Of a stretch of DNA of 64,000 nucleotides, positions 24,883 through 34,872 are shown in pieces (positions within the stretch are counted from its first letter, which is position 1; the number at the start of each line of letters is the position of its first letter). A program made the translations under genes and the position numbers. The stretch is from DUPU01 sp050952465 (GTDB lineage Bacteria; Bacillota; Dehalobacteriia; Dehalobacteriales; Dehalobacteriaceae). Location: assembly GCA_050952465.1 (NCBI GenBank), contig JBMNKZ010000005.1, positions 1-64,000 of the forward strand, in the 5' to 3' direction. The notes beneath the pieces were generated by a model. It worked only from the letters and a program-made list of their open reading frames with translations. It searched no databases and had not been told where the DNA came from.

Positions 24883-25546
24883 TGGCAGCCGGACATTATA
24901 TATTGACGGCCCAATAGCTGAAGAAAGCTGGCTGGGAGACGAAGTAACTCCCAAACAGTTCAAATCAGAGCTGTTGTCCGGAGAGGGTGATATAACGATC
25001 TGGATCAACAGCCCTGGCGGAGATATATTTGCAGCTAATCAAATTTACAACATGCTTATGGATTACAAAGGCAAAGTGACGGTAAAGATTGACGGTATTG
25101 CAGCCAGCGCCGCTTCGGTCATAGCTATGGCCGGAGGTGACGTCTTTATGTCACCAGTCAGCATGATGATGATTCACAACCCTATGACAATAGCCATCGG
25201 TGATACGGAAGAAATGGAGAAAGCTATCGCAATGCTGGAAGAAATAAAGGAATCCATCATCAACGCTTATGAGCTGAAAACCGGACTTTCCAGGGCAAAA
25301 ATATCGCACCTAATGGATGCAGAAAGCTGGTTTAACGCAAGAAAAGCGGTGGAACTTGGCTTTGCCGATGGAATCTTGTTTATGGAGGATGAATCATTCC
25401 CATCCGAATTTGAAGTATCAGGAGGAATGATCTTCAGTAGGCAGGCAGTAACAAATTCCATCCTGCAAAAGCTTAAACCAAAAGAAAAACCAAAAGGAAC
25501 ACCAATTGAGTCGCTTGAAAAGCGGCTTTTTTTATTAAAACCTTAA
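24821..25546 (+). CDS. ClpP-like prohead protease
   Basis: The 241-residue Clp-family serine protease shows WINSPGGDIFAANQI, the nucleophile in GIAASAASVIAMAGG near residue 95, and the histidine in MMIHNPM near 117. It cleaves the scaffold part of the capsid protein during head maturation. TTG 24821 is chosen because CGGAGGG lies eight bases upstream; it overlaps the portal end by 62 bases. Lies directly before the capsid gene as expected. Confidence 0.9.
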   Translation: MNKSQKPKPVRRFWNWIQNDDGSRTLYIDGPIAEESWLGDEVTPKQFKSELLSGEGDITIWINSPGGDIFAANQIYNMLMDYKGKVTVKIDGIAASAASVIAMAGGDVFMSPVSMMMIHNPMTIAIGDTEEMEKAIAMLEEIKESIINAYELKTGLSRAKISHLMDAESWFNARKAVELGFADGILFMEDESFPSEFEVSGGMIFSRQAVTNSILQKLKPKEKPKGTPIESLEKRLFLLKP

Positions 25547-25559
25547 GGAGGATTTGATT

Positions 25560-26762
25560 ATGAGCAAAATACTGGAACTGCGTGAAAAACGCGCTAAAGT
25601 ATGGGAAGCTGCTAAAGCTTTCCTCGACAGCAAACGCGGGAACGACGGACTGCTTTCACCGGAGGATACCGCGACTTATGAAAAAATGGAAGCCGACGTT
25701 ATTGCGCTGGGCAAAGAAATAGAGCGTCTTGAGCGTCAGGCTGCCATAGATTTGGAACTGTCAAAACCGTTGAATATTCCTATTACAGACAAACCCACTT
25801 CCATATCTGGCAACAATGAAAAAACCGGACGTGCCAGCGATGAGTACAGGCAGTCTTTCTGGAACATGATGCGCGGCAGGCGCAAATATGACGTACACAA
25901 CGCGCTGCAGATTGGAGAGGACACCGAAGGTGGATATCTTGTTCCCGACGACTTTGAGCGTACTCTTGTGGAAGCACTGGAGGAGGAGAATATCTTTAGG
26001 CAGATTGCCAATGTTATTACCACGTCCAGCGGTGACAAGAAAATTCCTGTGGTGGCAAGCAAGGGTACTGCATCCTGGGTGGATGAGGAAGGCCAGATTC
26101 CCGAAAGCGATGACTCCTTTGCACAGGTATCCATCGGCGCATATAAGCTGGCTACTATGATCAAGGTGTCAGAGGAATTGTTAAACGATAGTGTATTTAA
26201 CCTTGAACAGTATATAGCCAAAGAATTCGCCCGCCGAATCGGAGCAAAAGAGGAGGAAGCATTTTTTATCGGTGACGGATCTGGCAAGCCAACCGGTATC
26301 TTGGCAGATAACGGCGGTGGCGAGATAGGAGTAACTGCGGCGAGTGCAACAGCCATTACCCTTGACGAGATCATGGACTTGTTCTACAGCCTAAAGTCTC
26401 CGTACCGCAGGAACGCTGTATTCATTATGAATGATTCGACAATTAAAGCTATAAGGAAGCTCAAAGACAACAACGGTCAGTATCTCTGGCAGCCTTCTGT
26501 AACTGCTGGAACACCGGATACTATCCTCAATCGTCCAGTTAAAACTTCTGCATTTATGCCAGCCATTGCCGCCGGAGCAAAAACGATTGTATTCGGCGAT
26601 TTTTCTTATTACTGGGTGGCAGACCGTCAGGGCAGGGTTTTTAAGCGGCTTAATGAGTTGTATGCTGCGACCGGACAAGTTGGATTCATGGCAACCCAGC
26701 GTGTAGATGGCAAGCTGGTACTGTCTGAAGCAGTCAAGATACTGCAGCAGAAATCAGCTTAA
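25560..26762 (+). CDS. HK97-family major capsid protein
   Basis: The 400-residue protein has an amino-terminal scaffold-like delta domain (residues 1-90, charged coiled coil ending in a linker) and the HK97 fold (DTEGGYLVPDDFERTLVE; FFIGDGSGKPTGIL; ATQRVDGKLVLSEAVKIL). Cleavage between these parts by the upstream protease is expected. AAGGAGG precedes ATG 25560. Confidence 0.95.
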   Translation: MSKILELREKRAKVWEAAKAFLDSKRGNDGLLSPEDTATYEKMEADVIALGKEIERLERQAAIDLELSKPLNIPITDKPTSISGNNEKTGRASDEYRQSFWNMMRGRRKYDVHNALQIGEDTEGGYLVPDDFERTLVEALEEENIFRQIANVITTSSGDKKIPVVASKGTASWVDEEGQIPESDDSFAQVSIGAYKLATMIKVSEELLNDSVFNLEQYIAKEFARRIGAKEEEAFFIGDGSGKPTGILADNGGGEIGVTAASATAITLDEIMDLFYSLKSPYRRNAVFIMNDSTIKAIRKLKDNNGQYLWQPSVTAGTPDTILNRPVKTSAFMPAIAAGAKTIVFGDFSYYWVADRQGRVFKRLNELYAATGQVGFMATQRVDGKLVLSEAVKILQQKSA

Positions 26763-26783
26763 TGAAAACGGAGGTGCTGCGGC

Positions 26784-27092
26784 ATGGAACTTTTGGAGAA
26801 GGTTAAAGCAAACCTCATATTGCAGCACAGCGAAGATGACGCACTTTTACAAGAGTATATCAAAGCCGCAGTGGCCTATGCGGAAAGTTACCAGAAAAAG
26901 CCGGAAGGATATTATGCCGAAAACCCCATGCCGCCTACTACTGAGCAGGCTGTCATTATGCTGTCGAGCCATTTTTATGAAAGCAGGGATGGCTCGACGG
27001 CTGGCTTTTTTGGGGATAGTGTGCAGGCTGGACAGCAGGTATGGAATACAGTTAATCTATTGCTGCGGCTCGACCGGGATTGGAAGGTGTAA
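26784..27092 (+). CDS. Head-tail connector (gp6-like)
   Basis: The 102-residue helical protein (LLEKVKANLILQHSEDDALLQEYIKAAVAYAE; then AVIMLSSHFYESRDGS) matches the phage DNA-packaging/gp6 connector pattern. It attaches to the portal and precedes the head closure gene. Confidence 0.85.
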   Translation: MELLEKVKANLILQHSEDDALLQEYIKAAVAYAESYQKKPEGYYAENPMPPTTEQAVIMLSSHFYESRDGSTAGFFGDSVQAGQQVWNTVNLLLRLDRDWKV

Positions 27093-27094
27093 AT

Positions 27095-27430
27095 ATGGGC
27101 CTTGGGAAAATGAAAACTTTCGTGGACATTATCTCAGTCAAGCCGGTTAAGGATAGTGAGGGTTTTACTGAAAAAGGTGATGTCATTCTTGCTTCGGTAA
27201 GGGCATACAAGGAAGATAGGCATGGCAGTGAAAAATGGGCAAACAGGGCGGCGTTTTCGCAGGCGTCTGCCCTGTTCCGCTTCCGTAAGATACCTAACCT
27301 GGAAGTTACCACAGATCTTGTACTCGTTTGCAGCGATGGCAGGTACAACATTATAAGTGTTGAGGACGTAAAAGGACGCGGAATGTATATTGAGGTGCTT
27401 GCGGAAAAGGTGAAATCAAGCAAAGCATAA
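27095..27430 (+). CDS. Head closure / head-tail joining protein
   Basis: The 111-residue beta-rich protein (FVDIISVKPVKDSEGFTEKG; ANRAAFSQASALFRFRK; YNIISVEDVKGRGMYIEVLA) follows the connector gene by two bases. The pattern is that of phage head-tail adaptors of the SPP1 gp16/HK97 gp7 type. Confidence 0.8.
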   Translation: MGLGKMKTFVDIISVKPVKDSEGFTEKGDVILASVRAYKEDRHGSEKWANRAAFSQASALFRFRKIPNLEVTTDLVLVCSDGRYNIISVEDVKGRGMYIEVLAEKVKSSKA

Positions 27431-27446
27431 AAGGAGGGGCTGCAAC

Positions 27447-27878
27447 GTGGCTAAGGTGGAAGTTAAAATGCCGGAAGAGTTCTTGCTCAAGTTATCCAGA
27501 CTTGGAGAAAGAACAGACGAAATCATACCTAAGGTGCTGGAAGCAGGCGGGGAAGTGGTTCTTTCAAAAGTAAAGTCCAATCTTCAGTCAGTTATCGGGA
27601 GCGGCACTAAATATCCGTCCAGAGCAACCGGTGAATTGGTAAATGCTTTGGGACTTTCTCCTGCCAAACAGGACAGGGATGGAAACCACAACATAAAAAT
27701 CGGCTTTACTGAACCAAGGAAGGATGGGGAAAGCAATGCGAAGATTGCTAATATTATTGAGTATGGCAAGTCCGGGCAGCCTCCAAGGCCCTTTTTGAAA
27801 CCGGCAAAATCAGCTACAAGGAAGTCCTGCATCGAAGTAATGAAGTCAAGACTGGAACAGGAGCTGGGTCGTATATGA
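27447..27878 (+). CDS. HK97 gp10-family tail-completion protein
   Basis: The 143-residue protein begins at GTG with AAAGGAGGGG upstream. VLEAGGEVVLSKVKSNLQ and IANIIEYGKSGQPPRPFLKPA are typical of the HK97-gp10-like family, which helps finish the head-tail interface. Overlaps the next gene by four bases. Confidence 0.85.
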   Translation: MAKVEVKMPEEFLLKLSRLGERTDEIIPKVLEAGGEVVLSKVKSNLQSVIGSGTKYPSRATGELVNALGLSPAKQDRDGNHNIKIGFTEPRKDGESNAKIANIIEYGKSGQPPRPFLKPAKSATRKSCIEVMKSRLEQELGRI

Positions 27879-28219
27879 GCATATTGTCAGAATTAAACTC
27901 GTTATTGGATGGTTTGGGTATCCCCATTGAAACCGGGGTATTTAGCGGTGTACCGCCAGATGAGTACCTTGTCATTACTCCGATGACAGATACATTTGAA
28001 GTTTTTGCAGACAACCGGCCTCAGGTAGAAACCCAGGAGGTAAGGTTGTCTTTATTTATAAAGGGAAACTACACTGTACGTAAAAACGAAATAGTGAACA
28101 CATTGCTCCAAGCGGGCTTTACCATTACCGACAGGCGGTATATAGGCCATGAGGACGATACCGGCTATCACCACTATGCCATTGATGTGGCAAAAGAGTA
28201 TGAAGTAAAGGAGGAATGA
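27875..28219 (+). CDS. Tail terminator-like minor protein
   Basis: The 114-residue protein (SELNSLLDGLGIPIETGVFS; YLVITPMTDTFEVFADN; GYHHYAIDVAKEYEVKEE) has the size, position and strand-rich ending of phage tail-terminator proteins that cap the tube. Assignment rests partly on gene order. Confidence 0.7.
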   Translation: MSILSELNSLLDGLGIPIETGVFSGVPPDEYLVITPMTDTFEVFADNRPQVETQEVRLSLFIKGNYTVRKNEIVNTLLQAGFTITDRRYIGHEDDTGYHHYAIDVAKEYEVKEE

Positions 28220-28224
28220 AAAAC

Positions 28225-28824
28225 ATGGCCACAATCGGACTGGACAGGTTATATTATGCCAAAATAACTGAGAATGAAAACGGAGAAGAGACATACGACA
28301 CGCCTGTTCCGCTGGCTAAGGCTATTACGGCAGAGCTTTCTGTGGAGCTGGCAGAGGCGACGCTTTATGCCGATGACGGGGCGGCAGAAGTGGTCAAGGA
28401 ATTTCAAAGCGGCACCCTGACTCTTGGTGTTGCAGATATCGGAGTAGACGCTGCTGAGGTTTTGACGGGAGCCACCCTTGATGACAATAAGGTGCTGATT
28501 TCCACCAGCGAGGATGGAGGCGCACCTGTGGCAATCGGCTTTAGAGCCAAGAAAGCTAACGGCAAGTACAGGTATTTTTGGCTTTACAGGGTAAAATTCG
28601 GAATCCCGGCGACAAATCTCCAAACGAAAGGTGACAGCATTACCTTTTCGACACCCACCATTGAAGGGACAGTCATGAGACGTAACAAACCAGATGGCCA
28701 GGGAAAGCACCCTTGGAAGGCAGAGGTCAGCGAAGACGATCCCGGTGTATCGCCTGAAACTATTACCGGCTGGTATACGGAAGTTTATGAGCCGGTATTT
28801 GCTGTGGGAGGAGGCAGCGAATAA
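28225..28824 (+). CDS. Major tail tube protein (phi13-type)
   Basis: The 199-residue protein (ATIGLDRLYYAKITENENGEE; LADGG-like and GFRAKKANGKYRYFWLYRVKFG; TFSTPTIEGTVMRR) matches the phi13-type major tail family. ATG 28225 lies ten bases from GGAGG; the ATG at 28216 is too close. It stacks into the tail tube. Confidence 0.85.
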   Translation: MATIGLDRLYYAKITENENGEETYDTPVPLAKAITAELSVELAEATLYADDGAAEVVKEFQSGTLTLGVADIGVDAAEVLTGATLDDNKVLISTSEDGGAPVAIGFRAKKANGKYRYFWLYRVKFGIPATNLQTKGDSITFSTPTIEGTVMRRNKPDGQGKHPWKAEVSEDDPGVSPETITGWYTEVYEPVFAVGGGSE

Positions 28825-29207
28825 TGCAGGATAATGACAGAAGCGCAATTATCAAAATCGGCGATGAAGAATATCAGCTTATTCTAACCACTAAAGCGAC
28901 AAAGGAGATTGCAAAAAGGTACGGCGGTCTTGAAAACCTCGGCACGAAACTGATGAAAACCGAGAACTTCGAGATGGCTCTTGACGAAGTGGTATGGCTG
29001 ATTACACTGCTGGCTAACCAGAGCATTTTGATACACAACCTCAAAAATCAGGATAAGCGTGAACTCCTTACCGAAGAGACAGTGGAACTTCTCACATCTC
29101 CTTTGGAACTGGCAGCATATAAAGACGCTATCATGGAAGCAATGTTCAAGGGTACCAAAAGAAACGTTGAAAGTGAGGATGACTTAAAAAACACACCGGC
29201 CGAGTGA
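28824..29207 (+). CDS. Tail assembly chaperone gpG
   Basis: The 127-residue protein precedes the tape measure and has IKIGDEEYQLILTTKATKEI and AYKDAIMEAMFKGTK, typical of Firmicute gpG-like chaperones. A perfect slippery heptamer lies five codons before the stop, so a gpGT fusion is also made, as in lambda and many siphoviruses. It overlaps the tail tube stop by one base. Confidence 0.85.
   Translation: MQDNDRSAIIKIGDEEYQLILTTKATKEIAKRYGGLENLGTKLMKTENFEMALDEVVWLITLLANQSILIHNLKNQDKRELLTEETVELLTSPLELAAYKDAIMEAMFKGTKRNVESEDDLKNTPAE
29186..29192 (+). promoter_or_regulatory. -1 frameshift site A AAA AAC
   Basis: The codons TTA AAA AAC near the end of gpG contain the canonical heptamer. A -1 slip reads CAC ACC GGC CGA GTG AGC GAT and continues into the gpT frame, which crosses the intron insertion site. 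Confidence 0.8.
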
Positions 29208-31866
29208 GCGATGAGGAATTGTTCACTCGGCTTCTATATGTGCGCCCAGATAGGGCATTGCCTAATGTGGTGTAGGAGCCACTCCGAACGATAACTCGGG
29301 AAATAACCCACTTAACCGAAAGGCGAAAGCTGGCACGGGAACAAAGCACGGTGGGAAAGCGGTAAGTCACCTTAAAACACATTGGTGCGACTGAACTGCA
29401 ATATTAAGCGGATATAAGGTTTAAATTGGGTTTATTGAATGCGAGTTTCCAGTTTCTGTTAGTCGTAGGCGGAGGAAATGTGTTTGTAACCTCTGGAGCA
29501 GGAAAGGTTGTCATTAATAGAGGGACAATCGGTTATCAAATATCCTGTTCAACACGCAAGAGAACTTGTGATAACGAAACGAAAGCAAAACCGACAATCC
29601 GCACATACCTGTAGGCAGTGTTAACTGGGGATACCCTAAACAGGAACGCCACAACGCGGCTATAGCCACAGGGCTTGAATACCCTGCATGGGTACGGAGC
29701 GTTCGTAGTAGTCCGAGGACGGGAAAGCCGTCCACATGGCGAAGGGACGCAGTTGTTGTGTACTAAAATCAAAATTGATTAGGGAGGAAAACCTCATATG
29801 CAACCAACAATAGAGATTTTAGCAAGAATCAGCGTAAACTCTAACGCAAACAAGGATGAAGTTTTTACAAGACTTTACCGCTATTTGTTGCGACCAGATA
29901 TCTACTTTGAAGCATATAAAAACCTGTATGCCAATAACGGAGCAGCGACCCGTGGCGTGGATAATGATACCGCAGACGGTTTTAGCGAAGCGAAAATTGA
30001 TAAAATAATAAAATCGCTTAGTGATGAAACCTACACGCCAAAATCAGTGCGAAGAACTTATATCGATAAGGGAAACGGGAAAAAGCGACCGTTGGGCATT
30101 CCGACTTTTACGGACAAACTGGTGCAGGAGGCACTTCGTATGGTACTTGAAGCTGTGTATGAACCGTCTTTCTTGGATTGGTCGCACGGTTTCAGACCGA
30201 ACCGAAGCTGTCATACCGCGCTGGCAAGTTTGAAGAAAGAGTTTACAGGGGCGCGTTGGTTTGTCGAGGGCGACATTAAGGGTTGTTTTGATAATATCGA
30301 CCACGCCGTTTTAATAAGTATGCTGAACAAGAAAGTGAAGGATGCACGAATAGTCAAACTGATTTACAAATTTTTAAAAGCAGGTTATATGGAAAATTGG
30401 CAGTACCACAACACCTACAGCGGTACTCCGCAAGGCGGAATTATTTCGCCGTTGCTTGCCAATATCTATCTGCACGAACTGGATAAGTTTGTAATGATGT
30501 TAAAGGCAGAGTTTAACAAGCCGAGAGAAACCCATTCCACGTATGAATACGGGGTTATAAGAAGAAAGATGAAAAAACTCCGTAAGGAAATCGAAAACGC
30601 GGACGGTGACAAGCGTGGGCAATTGCTTGATGAATATAAAGCAACTCGCGCACAGTTATTACAAACCCCCGCGAAGTCACAAACTGATAAGAAAATCAAG
30701 TATATCAGATATGCAGACGATTTTTTGATTGCCGTCAACGGAAGTCGTGAGGACTGTGCGGAAATCAAGCGCAGGTTATTCGAATTTATCGGACAGACCT
30801 TGAAAATGGAACTCAGCGACGAAAAAACGTTGATTACCCATAGCAATGATTACGCGCGGTTTTTGGGCTACGATGTACGTGTGAGGAGAAATGGAAAAAT
30901 TAAGCGCGGCGGTAAAAATGGTTGTACTAAACGCACGCTTAGCAATAATGTGGAACTCTTAGTGCCCTTTGAAGATAAAATCAATAAATTCCTGTTCTCA
31001 AAGGGTGTTGTTAAACAACGGCTGAACGGTACTGTCTACCCAACGCACAGACCCGCCCTGGAACGATTGACCGACCTTGAAATTGTGATGACCTACAACG
31101 CCGAACTCCGTGGAATATGCAATTATTACAGATTAGCCAGCAACTATAATAGTCTTGGGTATTTTGCATATCTGATGGAATATAGTTGTTTACGAACGCT
31201 TGCAGGAAAACACAAATCAAAGGTTAGCAAAATCAAGGAGAAGTTCAAAGACGGTCATGGCAAATGGGGTATTCCTTATACGACTAAAAAGGGTGAAAAG
31301 CGCTGTTATTTCGCTAAATTAGCCGATTGCAAAGGGGCAAAATTCTGTACGGATATATTGCCAAACGCTTTTGTAATCCACATGAGCGCAAGAAATACCT
31401 TTGAAAACAGGTTGAAAGCGAAAGTTTGCGAGCTATGTGGGACAACGGATGCAGAACACTATGAAATTCATCACATTCACAAGGTAAAAGACCTCAAAGG
31501 GAAAGAGCCTTGGAAAGTGGCGATGATAGCCAAACGGCGAAAAACTATGGTGGTTTGCAGAAACTGTCATAACACAATTCATCATTAAGAGTTTAACTGA
31601 CCAAACAACAATGGGGAGCCGGATACCTTGAGAGGGGTAAGTCCGGTTCCGGGAGAGGACTGTGCAAACCTACCGTAGAAATGCGGCAAGGCGGCATTTT
31701 CCTACTCCACTACGGTACTGTCCAGCTCAACCGTTCAGAGGATGAAGTATGGCTAATGCCTATTGGGTACCTGCTTGATTTATGGGAGTGCCATAAGCAG
31801 TTTTTAGGACTGTCCAAACCGAAGCGCATGCTGACCATTGATGATGTGATACCTTATGGAATTTAA
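29204..31866 (+). CDS. gpT extension of tail chaperone, split by group II intron
   Basis: Exon 1 (29204-29239) reads VSDEELFTRLLY. After intron removal exon 2 (31711-31866) continues YGTVQLNRSEDEVWLMPIGY and ends DDVIPYGI at 31866. The junction falls exactly between two codons. The product is reached by -1 slippage from gpG. Total T part is 63 residues. Without splicing, slippage yields only a short readthrough, so gpGT depends on the ribozyme. Confidence 0.8.
29240..31710 (+). mobile_element. Group II intron (Ll.LtrB-like, mitochondrial-like class)
   Basis: The 2471-base intron starts GTGCGCCCAGATAGGG, as Ll.LtrB does from memory. It has the 34-base domain V at 31616-31649 (GAGCCGGATACC, GAGA loop region, GTCCGGTTC) and ends CCTACTCCAC. 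Exact removal restores the gpT reading frame. The 5' 558 bases are the folded domains I-III, and the protein is encoded in domain IV. It is a self-splicing, retrohoming element. Confidence 0.93.
29798..31588 (+). CDS. ltrA: Group II intron reverse transcriptase/maturase/endonuclease
   Basis: The 596-residue protein has RT domains (SWSHGFRPNRSCHTAL-type RT2 region, GTPQGGIISPLLANIYL near 210, catalytic YADDFL near 305), the X/maturase region, the DNA-binding domain, and an HNH endonuclease end with CELCGTT, HHIH and VCRNCH. Length equals LtrA within a few residues. All key residues seen are intact, so splicing assistance and retrohoming are both expected. AGGGAGG precedes ATG 29798. Confidence 0.95.
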   Translation: MQPTIEILARISVNSNANKDEVFTRLYRYLLRPDIYFEAYKNLYANNGAATRGVDNDTADGFSEAKIDKIIKSLSDETYTPKSVRRTYIDKGNGKKRPLGIPTFTDKLVQEALRMVLEAVYEPSFLDWSHGFRPNRSCHTALASLKKEFTGARWFVEGDIKGCFDNIDHAVLISMLNKKVKDARIVKLIYKFLKAGYMENWQYHNTYSGTPQGGIISPLLANIYLHELDKFVMMLKAEFNKPRETHSTYEYGVIRRKMKKLRKEIENADGDKRGQLLDEYKATRAQLLQTPAKSQTDKKIKYIRYADDFLIAVNGSREDCAEIKRRLFEFIGQTLKMELSDEKTLITHSNDYARFLGYDVRVRRNGKIKRGGKNGCTKRTLSNNVELLVPFEDKINKFLFSKGVVKQRLNGTVYPTHRPALERLTDLEIVMTYNAELRGICNYYRLASNYNSLGYFAYLMEYSCLRTLAGKHKSKVSKIKEKFKDGHGKWGIPYTTKKGEKRCYFAKLADCKGAKFCTDILPNAFVIHMSARNTFENRLKAKVCELCGTTDAEHYEIHHIHKVKDLKGKEPWKVAMIAKRRKTMVVCRNCHNTIHH

Positions 31867-31893
31867 AAATTTTGCAGGAAAGGAGGCGGTTAT

Positions 31894-34081
31894 GTGGCAG
31901 ACAATTTTGGCTTGAAGATCGGGATTGAAGGCGAAAAGGAATTTAAAAACGCCATTCGTGAGATCAACCAAAGTTTTAAGGTACTGGGTAGCGAAATGAA
32001 CCTGGTCGCATCTCAGTTCGACAAGCAGGATAAGTCAGTTGAAGCTGTTACTGCAAGAAACAAGGTGCTTAACAAAGAGATCGAATTGCAGAAAGAAAAA
32101 ATAGCTACTTTGGAGAAAGCGCTTGCCAATGCCGCCTCATCTTTCGGAGAAACCGACAGACGTACTCAGTCGTGGCAAATACAGCTTAATAATGCAAAAG
32201 CCGAACTGAACAAAATGGAGCGCGAGCTCGAACAGTCTGCTGAAAGTGCAGACGAGCTTGGGGACGAATTGAAGGAAAGTGGAGACAATGCCGAAAAATC
32301 CAGCTCGAAATTTGAGAAGCTGGGCAGCGTTCTTAAAGGTGTTGGCGCGGCTATGGGTGCTGCAGCGGCCGCAGCGGGCGCGGCTGCCATCAAGCTGGGA
32401 AAAGAGGTCGTGGAGCAGTTTGGTGAGCTTGAGCAGAACCTTGGCGGTTCTGAAGCTGTGTTTGGAGAATATGCTGCACGTATCCAAAAAACGGGAGAAG
32501 AAGCCTACAAGAATCTGGGCTTGTCCCAATCCGAGTACCTTGCCACCGCCAACAAAATGGGCGCACTGTTTCAGGGTGCTGGTGTCGATCAGCAAAAAAG
32601 TCTGGAGCTTACTGAGAAGGCCATGCAACGGGCGGCAGATATGGCTTCGGTTATGGGCATTGACATGCAGACTGCCATGGAATCCATCGCTGGCGCAGCC
32701 AAGGGTAACTTCACCATGATGGATAATCTGGGTGTCGCCATGAACGCCACTACCATCGAAGCTTATGCTCTTGCAAAAGGGCTGGACTTTGCCTGGAATA
32801 GCGCAACCAATGCCGAAAAGGCCGAGATCGCCATGCAGATGTTTTTAGAAAAAACCGAACAGTATGCTGGCAACTTCGCAAGAGAGTCTACCCAGACCAT
32901 CAGCGGTTCCATTGGTCTTTTACAAGCCTCTCTAAGTTCGTTTATAGCAGGACTTGGCAATGCGAACGCTGATATGACGAACCTAACACAAAATCTTGTG
33001 GATGCCTTTCAGGCTGTAGTTAAAAATATCGTACCGGTTTTGGAAAATATAGTGGCTGCTCTGCCGGAGGCAACCGGTGCGATTATCTCAGCAGTCAAAG
33101 ATCTGCTTCCCGTGCTGTTGCAAACTGTAACTGAATTGTTCTCTCAGGTGCTTCAAACTCTCTTGAGCCTGCTGCCGGAGCTGATTCCGGCAGCAGTAGA
33201 TGCAGTCATGACCATTGTCAGGAGCACTCATTGATAACCTGCCTTTACTCATTGATGCAGCGGTGCAGCTAATCACAGCGTTGGTAATGGGGCTTGGAGA
33301 AGCATTACCGGAGCTAATTCCAGCAGCGGTTCAAGCAGTGATCACCATTGTGCAAGGGCTGCTGGATAATATGGACAAAATCCTTGAAGCTGCTTTTACA
33401 TTGATTCAGGGACTGGCGCAGGGACTTTTAAATGCATTGCCAGAACTAATTGAAGCACTGCCGAGGATAATTACAACAATCATTGACTTTGTGACGAACA
33501 ATATGCCGAAGATCATAGAATTAGGAATTACGCTTATCGTACAGCTTGCTGCCGGGCTTGTGAAAGCCATTCCAGAACTAGTAAAGTCTTTACCTCAGAT
33601 TGTTGCGGCTATTATAGAAGGTTTGGGCAAGGCGGTTGTTTCAGTGGTTGAGATTGGTAAGAACATTGTAAAAGGCATCTGGGAAGGTATTAAAAGCCTT
33701 GGTAGCTGGATTAAGGATAAGGTTTCCGGTTTCTTTTCCGGTATTGTTGATGGAGTAAAGAATTTCCTCGGAATCAGATCTCCGTCCACTGTTTTTGAAG
33801 GTATTGGCGGCAATATGGCACTGGGTATTGGTGAGGGATTTGACAAGGCTATGGCCAGAGTGGCAGACGATATGCAAAATGCAGTGCCGACAGATTTTAA
33901 TATATCTCCTGACATTAATGTAAGTGGACGAGGTGGATTTAGCGGTTTAGCTTCCGGGCCGCTTGTTGTGGTGCAGCAGATGATTGTTCGTGGTGAAGAA
34001 GACATACGCAGGATTTCACAGGAGTTATATAACCTGATGCAGACAGGTTCAAGGGCGCAGGGACGTTTTATAACAGCGTAA
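31894..34081 (+). pseudogene. Tail tape measure protein, single frameshift
   Basis: GTG 31894 (AAAGGAGG upstream) opens MADNFGLKIGIEGEKEFKNA, then a long coiled coil (residues 20-135), an Ala-rich hydrophobic stretch near 150, and a TMP core (ENLGGSEAVFGEYA; ANKMGALFQGAG). The frame stops at 33234 in MTIVRSTH. Removing one base at about 33222-33224 continues as GALIDNLPLLIDAAVQL, a repeated LPELI/AAVQ amphipathic region, to 34081 (about 728 residues). It sets tail length; the indel would be lethal for tail assembly if real. Confidence 0.9.
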
Positions 34082-34094
34082 TGGAGGGAAGCAT

Positions 34095-34868
34095 ATGGGA
34101 TTTATCTACAATGGAATATCGTCGCAAAGTATGAAAATACGAGCAAGACTTACCAAATGGCAGGTCTCCCCTGCCCTGCGCAATTCCTTTGAAACTGTGC
34201 CGGGCAAAGCAGGTATTGCAGATTTTGGCTGCGACATATCAGAACGAAACATAATAATTAGCTGTAGTGTGCTTCCCCAGCGCAGTTTTGCCGAGCTTGT
34301 ATCGGTTCTTGATAATGTTGCTGAATGGTTAAATCCGGAAAACGGGCTTAAACAACTTGTTCTAGATGATTTGCCCGACCGATATTTCATGGCTCGCTTA
34401 TCAGAAGCGGTTGACTGTGAGCGGATATTGCGGACAGCGGGCAGCTTTGAACTTCGGTTTGTTTGTCCCGACCCGTATGTTTACGCGTTGGAAGATGAGA
34501 TATTTGTTCTTTCTGAAACAGGTCTGCATGAGTTGGAGAGGGTTAAAGGAAATGCGGATTCCAATCCGGTTTATCTCTTGAAGGGTTTGATATCAACGTC
34601 CTCATCAAGCTATATTTCGCTTATTACGAACGGCGAGGAATTGCGAATTGTTGGCTCATTATCTGAAGGTGAAACTCTGATTGTCGACTCCGGCATGGTA
34701 ACAGCTAAGGTTATTGATGAAACAGGCCGAACCTTGAGAAATGGTCTTCCCAGCCTGCAGGATCTGAATTTTCCAATTCTCAGGAAAGGTGTTAATCATA
34801 TTGAGATTGCCGCAGAAAACGCGACCTTTACTGAGTTAAAAATACAGGCAAAAAGCAGATGGAGGTGA
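34095..34868 (+). CDS. Distal tail protein (Dit)
   Basis: The 257-residue protein begins MGFIYNGISSQSMKIRAR and contains VPGKAGIADFGCDISERNI and FELRFVCPDPYVYALED, typical of siphovirus Dit proteins that form the hub between tube and baseplate. It lies between tape measure and Tal as in most Gram-positive siphophages. Confidence 0.9.
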   Translation: MGFIYNGISSQSMKIRARLTKWQVSPALRNSFETVPGKAGIADFGCDISERNIIISCSVLPQRSFAELVSVLDNVAEWLNPENGLKQLVLDDLPDRYFMARLSEAVDCERILRTAGSFELRFVCPDPYVYALEDEIFVLSETGLHELERVKGNADSNPVYLLKGLISTSSSSYISLITNGEELRIVGSLSEGETLIVDSGMVTAKVIDETGRTLRNGLPSLQDLNFPILRKGVNHIEIAAENATFTELKIQAKSRWR

Positions 34869-34872
34869 TAAC

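Noticed and set aside
29240..31710. Retron or DGR reverse transcriptase system
   Set aside because: GUGYG start, domain V, maturase and HNH identify a group II intron; no template or variable repeat is present.
31681..31866. Separate 61-residue gene after the intron
   Set aside because: Its first ten codons are intron sequence; the remainder is exon 2 of gpT.
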